Under the pieces are notes generated by a model. The model was not told the origin of the DNA. It did not search any database and saw only the letters and a program-made list of their open reading frames with translations. From positions 1-13,482 of the forward strand of contig DVJH01000035.1 of NCBI GenBank assembly GCA_018710795.1: a stretch of 13,482 nucleotides of DNA. Direction: 5' to 3'. This DNA comes from Candidatus Galligastranaerophilus gallistercoris. Lineage in GTDB: Bacteria; Cyanobacteriota; Vampirovibrionia; Gastranaerophilales; Gastranaerophilaceae. A program made the translations under genes and the position numbers. Of the stretch, positions 1-5,719 are shown piece by piece (position 1 is the first letter of the stretch; each line of letters starts with the position of its first letter).

Positions 1-1239
1 CCTTTGACAAAAGTAAGGGCAAGAATTAAAGATGTCATGAATAAATCCGTTGCCGCAACAAGCGAAGTTATAACCGCATATAACGAAAGTTTTTCGGGGA
101 ACAAAACAATTGCGGCGTATAATTTATCGGATTATCAAAAAAGAAAATTTGATAACATCTTAAAAAACATTTTCACGTTCAAAATAAAAATGGTTCGAAG
201 AACAAGCTGGCTGTCGCCGATGATGCATGTTATAGTTTCTGTCGGAATCGGGCTTGCAATAGGATACGGAAGCCATTTAATCATAACAAAGCAAATTACG
301 GCAGGTAACTTTGTTTCGTTCATAACCGCTTTAATTATGCTCTATACTCCGATTAAAAACTTGGGCAATAATTTCAATGCGGTTCAGTTTTCTTTTATGG
401 CAATCGAGAGGGTTTTTACAATCTTAGATTCCAAACCCGCAATTAAAGATAAAGAAAGAGCAATTGAATTAAAAGAAATAAGGAACAATATAAAATTTGA
501 ACATGTTGAATTTGAATATATTAAAAATAAGCCCGTTTTAAAAGATATTAACCTTGAAGTTAAAAAGGGTGAAACAATTGCGCTTGTCGGCAACTCGGGC
601 GGCGGAAAATCCACAATAGTAAGTTTAATTCCAAGGTTTTATGACATTAAAAAAGGCGAGATAAAAATTGACGGGACAAACATTAAAGATTTCACCCTAA
701 AATCCTTAAGGCAAAATATAGCCGTTGTTTTTCAGGATAATTTTTTATTCTCGGGCACAATAAGAGAAAACATTATGCTCGGAAAAGAAGATGCAACCGA
801 AGAAGAAATTCAAACCGCTTTAAAAATGGCATATCTTGACGAATTTGTTTCAACCTTAAAAGAAGGTCTGAACACTCAAATCGGCGAAAGAGGAATGCTT
901 CTATCGGGCGGTCAGAAACAAAGAGTTGCAATTGCAAGGGCATTTATCAAAAATGCGCCCGTTGTTATTTTGGATGAAGCAACGTCTGCATTGGATAATA
1001 AATCGGAAGCAATCGTTCAGATGGCAATTGATAATTTGATGAAGGATAAAACCGTTTTTGTTATCGCACACAGATTATCAACAATCAAAAACGCGGACAG
1101 AATTGCCGTCATAAATGAAGGAAGGCTTGTTGAACTCGGAAGCCATGAAGAATTAATGCAAATTGATAAAGGGCAGTATAAAACATTATATGAAATGCAA
1201 TTCAGACATCAGGAAGAAAAAGAGCCCGTAAGCGCCTGA
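1..1239 (+). CDS. msbA: MsbA-like ABC lipid exporter half-transporter, 5'-truncated by window edge
   Basis: Partial gene: the frame is open from base 1, and family members are about 570-600 residues while only 412 codons are here, so the first TM helices lie outside. The TTG at base 4 is internal, not a start. Numbering from the first codon, two hydrophobic segments (about 71-95 and 103-121) are the last helices of the exporter TM domain. The nucleotide-binding domain follows: Walker A GNSGGGKST (197-205), Q-loop Gln245, signature LSGGQ (301-305), Walker B VVILDE with D-loop SALD (321-332) and switch His357. All catalytic motifs are intact. Such inner-membrane homodimers flip lipid A core or related lipids using ATP. 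The GNSGGGKST and ERVFxILD patterns favour MsbA, but a drug-type exporter of the same fold cannot be excluded without the N-terminus. The stop codon abuts the stop of the convergent minus-strand gene with no spacer. Confidence 0.9.
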   Translation, partial: PLTKVRARIKDVMNKSVAATSEVITAYNESFSGNKTIAAYNLSDYQKRKFDNILKNIFTFKIKMVRRTSWLSPMMHVIVSVGIGLAIGYGSHLIITKQITAGNFVSFITALIMLYTPIKNLGNNFNAVQFSFMAIERVFTILDSKPAIKDKERAIELKEIRNNIKFEHVEFEYIKNKPVLKDINLEVKKGETIALVGNSGGGKSTIVSLIPRFYDIKKGEIKIDGTNIKDFTLKSLRQNIAVVFQDNFLFSGTIRENIMLGKEDATEEEIQTALKMAYLDEFVSTLKEGLNTQIGERGMLLSGGQKQRVAIARAFIKNAPVVILDEATSALDNKSEAIVQMAIDNLMKDKTVFVIAHRLSTIKNADRIAVINEGRLVELGSHEELMQIDKGQYKTLYEMQFRHQEEKEPVSA

Positions 1240-1977
1240 TTAATTTAAAACCCAAATTAAAACGCCCAAAATGATATAAAATAAAAGCGCAAAAATTGCC
1301 CAGAATTTTGCCTCATTTTTTTGAATGTTATGAAATTCATTTATTTCAATTTCGGGGTTGTTTCTTCTTACCCATTCATTTCCTTTTAATCCCAAAATAA
1401 GCGCAAAGAGGATATTGCAGGGCGTAAAAAACAAAGGAATAAAAAAGATTGAATAATAAACCCTGTTTTTAATTCCCCAAAGCCATGTGCCAAAAAACGC
1501 ACCGAAATTAAATTTTTCCAAATCATCGGGCAGAGGTTTTGAAAGTTTTCCTTTTATAAAAAATAAACAAATTTGAAAAATCAAAAGAATAAAAAGCAAA
1601 ATAAATGAAATTTTATAAGAAAAAAGCGTTATAAACCTTGAAATTGCAATATAGGAAATAAATAAGGGCAGTATAATATTGTTTATTTTTTTGCCTTTAA
1701 TGTCATTCAATCTTTTTATAATGTTAAACGGAGTTAAAATCGAATCAACAAAAACAAGAAGCAAAAATAAAAAGATGCTTATAATGTCTGCAGATAAAAA
1801 ATATTCATAAATGCCGCTTTTAAAGTCCGCAAACCCGTTTTGCATTGAATACAAAACAAAAGTCATTGCAATTACGGTCAACAAAATGGTTATAAAAAGA
1901 AAATTATACAAAAAATTTCTTTTTGATAAAAACCCTTCAAAAGAAAAAAGTTTTTCGTTTTCAAATAAATTTTCCAT
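1240..1977 (-). CDS. Polytopic membrane protein, DUF805-like plus DUF2628-like
   Basis: 245 residues from the ATG at 1977. About six hydrophobic segments are visible (roughly 23-44, 63-82, 99-114, 122-141, 173-196, 225-244). The N-terminal half has the layout of DUF805 proteins: FSFEGFLSKRNFL (11-23) before TM1 and IKRLNDIKGK (87-96) after TM2, matching that family's GRxxR and RRLHD positions. The second half resembles DUF2628-type proteins: FNFGAFFGTWLWGIKNR (156-172), then LGLKGNEWV (196-203) and a C-terminal TM. Function is unknown in both families. The frame is open to a TTG at 2019 and an ATG at 2007, but these lie in or beside the terminator T-tract of the upstream gene. The ATG at 1977 starts MENLFE, typical of DUF805 proteins, and a perfect TATAAT ends seven bases before it. 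There is no Shine-Dalgarno, so the mRNA may be leaderless. Confidence 0.8.
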   Translation of the reverse strand: MENLFENEKLFSFEGFLSKRNFLYNFLFITILLTVIAMTFVLYSMQNGFADFKSGIYEYFLSADIISIFLFLLLVFVDSILTPFNIIKRLNDIKGKKINNIILPLFISYIAISRFITLFSYKISFILLFILLIFQICLFFIKGKLSKPLPDDLEKFNFGAFFGTWLWGIKNRVYYSIFFIPLFFTPCNILFALILGLKGNEWVRRNNPEIEINEFHNIQKNEAKFWAIFALLFYIILGVLIWVLN

Positions 1978-1983
1978 TCTTAA

Positions 1984-1989
1984 ATTATA
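1984..1989 (-). promoter_or_regulatory. -10 element, candidate leaderless promoter
   Basis: A perfect TATAAT on the minus strand sits six bases before the ATG at 1977, which would place transcription start at or next to the start codon. It lies just downstream of the previous gene's terminator, where a new promoter is needed. The -35 is poor: TTGATT is present but 20 bases upstream. Confidence 0.45.
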
Positions 1990-2017
1990 TGTCTTTTTAA
2001 ACGTCATTAAATCAAAC

Positions 2018-2050
2018 AAAAAAATGACGGCAAAATTTATTTGCCGTCAT
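2018..2050 (-). terminator. Rho-independent terminator of the LysM-like gene
   Basis: Perfect 11-bp stem (2024-2034 paired with 2040-2050, arm ATGACGGCAAA) with a 5-base loop. On the minus strand it is followed directly by a run of T (2023-2018), then GTTTG. It begins 24 bases after the stop of the minus-strand gene at 2075. No T-run follows on the plus strand, so it works in one direction. Confidence 0.9.
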
Positions 2051-2074
2051 CGGTATATTATATGAAAACAAACT

Positions 2075-2959
2075 TTATTCTTCCGTATCTGCGCCGATTT
2101 TATCATAAGGAACTTTTATTCCTTCTTCGGGGGTTCTTGCGCTTCTATAATCTCTGTAGCCTTCGCCTTCGCCGTCCGAGTTCCAGAAATAATCAATGTC
2201 GTTATAATATTTAACTACTTCGTCGGGAATATCGTATGCGTCTTTTATATCTTCAACGGGAGTGTTATCTTCGGTCGGAACAAGATAAACAAATTTGCCG
2301 TCCGAATCAATATATGCGGTTGCAACCTTTTCCTGTTCGCTTTGTTTTGTTTGAAGTTCTTCCAATTGCGCCTGAAGTTCTTCTCTTTCCGATTGGGTTA
2401 ATTTGTCGTTTTCAATTCTATATTCCAATTCTGCAATTTCTTCGCCGTAGGGAGAATATCTTTCGGGAAGAACAATGTCATATACGGGCTGCTCGGGGGT
2501 TTCGATACCATCGTTTGCAACCATAATCGCTTCGGGCTCGATACCCATAAAATCGGCAACTTCAACAACGCTGTGTCCTTGAGCGTTAAAGTTTGCATGA
2601 GGCGAATTAATATTATCTATAACTTTATTGCCGCCCGCTATAAGCGCAATTGCAGCTAAGGTTCCAAACATGAAATTCTTTCTTGCGTCAGCTTTTTTTC
2701 TTTTTGCAGCCTGTGCTCTTTTTTCTTTTTTAATTTGTTCGGGAGATTTTCTTCTTCTTTGGGTTCTTTCCTGTGAGGGTGTATAATAATCGCCGTCAGA
2801 ACTTACTTTTGTTGAGGGTTTTGCCAAATGCTGCCTTGTTTTAAAATCAACAATATCGCCTCCCTCGGACGGTCTTTGCGCCAGCTTTACGTTTCTGCCT
2901 TTCATAAATTCGGGGATATCAATATTGTCATTGTGAGCTTTTACACCGTTTGTTTCCAT
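2075..2959 (-). CDS. Single-pass membrane protein with two LysM-like motifs
   Basis: 294 residues, start ATG at 2959 with GGAAGG eight bases upstream. Order of parts: a polar N-terminal region; a strongly basic stretch (about 67-94) rich in Lys and Arg; one TM helix (about 96-113); then an acidic C-terminal region. The basic side should stay in the cytoplasm, with the C-terminus in the periplasm. After the TM, residues 129-168 read like a LysM: SVVEVADFMGIEPEAIMVAND, then DIVLP. Residues 185-212 look like a short coiled coil of Glu, Gln and Leu. A second LysM-like stretch follows at about 234-286: PVEDIKDAYDIPDEVVKYYND, an acidic Gly-rich insert, then IKVPY. LysM domains bind peptidoglycan or related glycans, so a role at the cell wall is plausible, but these copies are divergent and binding is unproven. 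The gene is probably monocistronic: divergent from the deaminase gene and ended by a strong terminator. Confidence 0.8.
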   Translation of the reverse strand: METNGVKAHNDNIDIPEFMKGRNVKLAQRPSEGGDIVDFKTRQHLAKPSTKVSSDGDYYTPSQERTQRRRKSPEQIKKEKRAQAAKRKKADARKNFMFGTLAAIALIAGGNKVIDNINSPHANFNAQGHSVVEVADFMGIEPEAIMVANDGIETPEQPVYDIVLPERYSPYGEEIAELEYRIENDKLTQSEREELQAQLEELQTKQSEQEKVATAYIDSDGKFVYLVPTEDNTPVEDIKDAYDIPDEVVKYYNDIDYFWNSDGEGEGYRDYRSARTPEEGIKVPYDKIGADTEE

Positions 2960-3051
2960 ATTTTAACCTTCCAACTTTCTTTTCGTCTTTATAATTTAAT
3001 AAATGATTTTTGAATAAAAAAATTGCCTTTTCGGTTAATAAATTTTAAAAC

Positions 3052-3080
3052 TTGAAAATTATTTATTTAGAAAATACAAT
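3052..3080 (+). promoter_or_regulatory. Sigma-70-type promoter for the deaminase-like gene
   Basis: TTGAAA (3052-3057), a 17-base spacer and TACAAT (3075-3080) match the housekeeping consensus well, placing transcription start near 3087 and giving a leader of about 24 bases. That leader has no Shine-Dalgarno. A TAAAAT at 3094-3099, closer to the ATG, is an alternative -10 that would give an almost leaderless mRNA. The 151-base gap 2960-3110 must also hold the divergent promoter of the gene ending at 2075. That side is AT-rich (TTATAA-like matches near 2990-3000) without a convincing -35. Confidence 0.6.
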
Positions 3081-3110
3081 ATTAAAGCATCCTTAAAATA
3101 CTGATTTTCA

Positions 3111-4187
3111 ATGAAAAATACCGAAGAATTAAAATACATAAAAAAATATAACCTTGACCCCGATAAAATAAAAGTTGTCGGAGAATGCGATTTTTGCGGT
3201 AATTACGACAAAAAAGCCTTTGTTTTGGAAAATCTTATTTATCTGTATGAACTGGCAGAGAAAAATTACTTTGGCGGAAACATAACCAAAACGCCTTATG
3301 CGGCAGGCGTTATACTGGACGATTGGTCAATACATTTCGGCGTTAATTATAATGCCACAAGAAACGAAACTTCCTCTATATGCGCCGAACGTTCCGCCAT
3401 TTTACAGGCATTTAACGACAAAATTCAAGAATATGAAATAAATGACAATAAAAGGTTTTCTATCAAAATTCAATATATTTTAATGTCGTCTTATAAAAAT
3501 GAATTTTCTTTTGCAAACGAAAAAATGACGCCCTGCGCCGACTGTTTGAGCTGGTTTAATACGGGTTATAATTTATCAAACAAAAGTGCCGTTGTATCGT
3601 TGCAAAAAGATAAATTCGGAGAAGTTTTCATTCTCGTTCAAAAATTAGACGAATTTTTACCCTTGAGAAATATGGAATTTTTCAATATTGATACGGATAA
3701 AATTCATAAAATCATAAGAAGCGAAAATGCAAAAAATAATGCCGTTAAGGATAATGAAATTATAGAACTTTATAGAAAAACATATTTTGCATATAAAAAC
3801 AATCAAAATACAAAAACATCAAATCAAAACATTGCGGCAGGGATAATTTCAAACGGCGAAATTTTTACCGGTCTCAAAGTTGATTTTTCAAAAAGATGGT
3901 TTATTGAACCGTTAATGGCAGCCTGTTACAAAGCAATTGAAAAATACGGCGCAAATACTAAAATTCAAGCCGTGTGCTATGCGGGAGAAGAATATACAAT
4001 CCCTGAATGCAAAGAAAAAATAAAAGACGGTATTATAAGTTTAAAAACCTTAGGCAGAATAAGCACAAAATTCGCAGATAAAAATACTCTAGTCGTAACA
4101 GGCGGCAGAGACGGCATTTTAATTAATACAATCGGTGATTTTATGCCCGATGAATACAGATTTATTCAAAATTATAAAATTAACTAG
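3111..4187 (+). CDS. Two-domain cytidine deaminase-like protein, second domain degenerate
   Basis: 358 residues. The first domain (about 60-185) has the cytidine deaminase zinc site: CAERSAI (Cys91, catalytic Glu93) and PCADC (Cys142, Cys145). PYAAGVIL and GVNYNAT before it correspond to the family's VGAAL and GxNVEN positions. The second domain (about 215-350) keeps the fold pattern (AAGIISNGEIFTG, FIEPLMAACYKAI, IPECKEKI, IGDFMPDEY) but lacks the CAE and PCxxC zinc ligands, so it is probably structural. This resembles the E. coli-type enzyme, where an inactive copy follows the active one. Unlike E. coli, the first zinc ligand is Cys, as in the small tetrameric type. The spacing between Cys91 and Cys142 is longer than the roughly 27-33 residues of well-known members. 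A Cys26-Cys29 pair lies in an extra N-terminal segment. Pyrimidine salvage is the default role; the substrate is unproven. No Shine-Dalgarno precedes the ATG. Confidence 0.82.
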   Translation: MKNTEELKYIKKYNLDPDKIKVVGECDFCGNYDKKAFVLENLIYLYELAEKNYFGGNITKTPYAAGVILDDWSIHFGVNYNATRNETSSICAERSAILQAFNDKIQEYEINDNKRFSIKIQYILMSSYKNEFSFANEKMTPCADCLSWFNTGYNLSNKSAVVSLQKDKFGEVFILVQKLDEFLPLRNMEFFNIDTDKIHKIIRSENAKNNAVKDNEIIELYRKTYFAYKNNQNTKTSNQNIAAGIISNGEIFTGLKVDFSKRWFIEPLMAACYKAIEKYGANTKIQAVCYAGEEYTIPECKEKIKDGIISLKTLGRISTKFADKNTLVVTGGRDGILINTIGDFMPDEYRFIQNYKIN

Positions 4188-4242
4188 CAAAAATATTGCT
4201 TCAGCTTTTTTATAAAGATTGCAAAATATAAGGAAATTATTT

Positions 4243-4872
4243 ATGACAAAAATTATACAATTCCCCGGTTCTTATAACCCTAAACCTGCAAAAAATGAAG
4301 AGATTAAAGGTAAAAAACCCGTTTTTGATTATAACAGAGGCATAGATACAGAAATTGAAGACACATTCACCCCTTCTCTTACCGATGAACAGGAAGGCGC
4401 AATAAGAAAAATTGCCGGCTATTCGCTTGAAGATATGATAGCGCTTGTCGGAGAAGAAAGAATGGAAGAATTGTTTTCAAATTTAACCTCAAAAAATTCT
4501 CCGGTAACGATATCGCCCGTTGTTTCGGCTAAACCTTTTAAGGAAGGCTTAAAAGAAATATGGGATGATTCCGATAAAGCAAGGGCGGACAGACTTCACA
4601 AAAAAACGGACTTATACAGAACTTTAAGAGCATTTGAAAAATTTGAAGAAGAATGTTCCGAAAAACACAACGAACTTTACGGCACAAACACCGAAATTAA
4701 AGTTGCCTTTACAAACGAAGACGGCGACAAATATTATTTAACCGATGAGTTGATAAAACAAATTGATTTTTACAAAAAAAGCAAAGTCGGACAGACATTT
4801 TCTCTTATCGGGCAAAAAATAAGCGGCGGAATCAATAATTTTATTGACAGTATGCGCCTTAACGACGATTAA
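4243..4872 (+). CDS. Hypothetical soluble protein
   Basis: 209 residues from the ATG at 4243, chosen because AGGA lies eight bases upstream; a TTG at 4219 would add eight residues without a binding site. I do not recognise a family. It opens with MTKIIQFPGSYNPK, has a polar, probably disordered stretch to about residue 45, then helix-rich segments: SLTDEQEGAIRKIAGYSLEDM (about 45-65), a charged helical region (about 97-145) and a C-terminal part with KVAFTNEDGDKYYL (153-166). No TM, signal peptide, or catalytic motif is visible, so it is probably cytoplasmic. It follows the deaminase-like gene by 55 bases on the same strand, so co-transcription is possible, but the gap holds only a weak hairpin. 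Its last four bases overlap the stop of the convergent dgkA. Confidence 0.72.
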   Translation: MTKIIQFPGSYNPKPAKNEEIKGKKPVFDYNRGIDTEIEDTFTPSLTDEQEGAIRKIAGYSLEDMIALVGEERMEELFSNLTSKNSPVTISPVVSAKPFKEGLKEIWDDSDKARADRLHKKTDLYRTLRAFEKFEEECSEKHNELYGTNTEIKVAFTNEDGDKYYLTDELIKQIDFYKKSKVGQTFSLIGQKISGGINNFIDSMRLNDD

Positions 4873-5255
4873 TAATAATATTTAACAATATCGATAAATC
4901 TCGGCAGAAGCAAAATTAAAGCAATAATCGCAGATGAAATTGCACACAATAAAACGGCGCCTGCCGAGATATCTTTTGCAAATTTACAAAGCCTTGAATA
5001 TTTATTTTTATAATAAGCGTCCATTACAAATTCAATAACGGAATTAACAAGCTCGGCAACAAGCACAAACGTGTTTGTTGCAACCAGAATTGCAATCTCC
5101 ATTGTTCTTGCCCTGAGGGCAAAAGCAAGAATTAAGACAACAATTGCAATTATTATATGTTTTCTGAAATTTTTTTGCGTCCGAAATGCCAGATAAAGCC
5201 CGTTTGAAGCATGAAGGGCGCTTTTTATAAAACTTTTAGACTGGTATTTTTTCAT
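4869..5255 (-). CDS. dgkA: Diacylglycerol kinase / undecaprenol kinase
   Basis: 128 residues, the usual length for this trimeric integral-membrane kinase. Family landmarks are present: FRTQKNFRKHIIIA (24-37), the active-site helix ELVNSVIEFVMD (68-79) with Glu68, Asn71 and Glu75, and KFAKDISAGAVLL (91-103). Three hydrophobic helices (about 33-48, 53-75, 97-117) fit. Homologues in the pgpH-ybeY-dgkA setting mostly phosphorylate undecaprenol, recycling the lipid carrier for cell-wall synthesis; Proteobacterial DgkA acts on diacylglycerol. Substrate cannot be decided from sequence alone. The ATG overlaps the ybeY stop as ATGA, so translation is coupled. Its stop overlaps the stop of the convergent plus-strand gene by four bases, and no terminator is visible there. 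Confidence 0.92.
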   Translation of the reverse strand: MKKYQSKSFIKSALHASNGLYLAFRTQKNFRKHIIIAIVVLILAFALRARTMEIAILVATNTFVLVAELVNSVIEFVMDAYYKNKYSRLCKFAKDISAGAVLLCAISSAIIALILLLPRFIDIVKYYY

Positions 5256-5719
5256 AAAGCACTGATGACACTATCTTGAATCCTGACAACAAAATTGTAA
5301 TCTTTATTTGTTTGGTGGTCAAATCCCAGAAGATGCAAGATACCATGGACGATTAAGGTTAAAATTTCTTTTTCGAGAGTTTCTTTTGCCTGCCTTTTAG
5401 CGGTATCAACGGAAATTATAATTTCGCCCAATTCTATCGTATTATCAAAAACAAATTTATTTTCATCATCGGCAAATAATGCAAAAGTTATAACGTCCGT
5501 CGGGTTGTCTTTGTTCCTGTAGGTTTTATTTATTGAATGAATTTCACAATCATCGGTTAATACAATATCAAAAGATAATGTATCTGCGCCAAATCCTTTT
5601 ATTGCGGAATTATTTTTAATTTCGTCGATTTTAAAAAGCAAATTAACAAGTTTTGAGATTTTTCTTTTTAAGTGCAATTTGAGTTTATATTTATCTTCAA
5701 TTTGAACTTTTGTTTTCAT
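5252..5719 (-). CDS. ybeY: Endoribonuclease YbeY (rRNA maturation factor)
   Basis: 155 residues from the ATG at 5719. The metal-binding signature HGILHLLGFDH gives the three His ligands in the H-x3-H-x5-H pattern. The upstream block LTDDCEIHSINKTYRNKDNPTDVITFALF is the conserved YbeY core. YbeY is a single-strand-specific RNase involved in 16S rRNA 3'-end maturation and ribosome quality control. The frame stays open to an ATG at 5770, but that extra part is a Lys-rich shadow of the pgpH 3' end, so the inner ATG is preferred. With that start it overlaps pgpH by 23 bases and dgkA by four, implying translational coupling. There is no good Shine-Dalgarno before 5719, consistent with coupling. Confidence 0.93.
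   Translation of the reverse strand: MKTKVQIEDKYKLKLHLKRKISKLVNLLFKIDEIKNNSAIKGFGADTLSFDIVLTDDCEIHSINKTYRNKDNPTDVITFALFADDENKFVFDNTIELGEIIISVDTAKRQAKETLEKEILTLIVHGILHLLGFDHQTNKDYNFVVRIQDSVISAL

Noticed and set aside
1978..2019. Longer forms of the DUF805-like gene from TTG 2019 or ATG 2007
   Set aside because: The TTG is in the T-run of the upstream terminator, and neither start has a binding site; the ATG at 1977 matches family N-termini.
4186..4211. Possible terminator after the deaminase-like gene
   Set aside because: The stem is only five base pairs (AGCAA/TTGCT), and the T-run is separated from it by several bases, so I do not call it.
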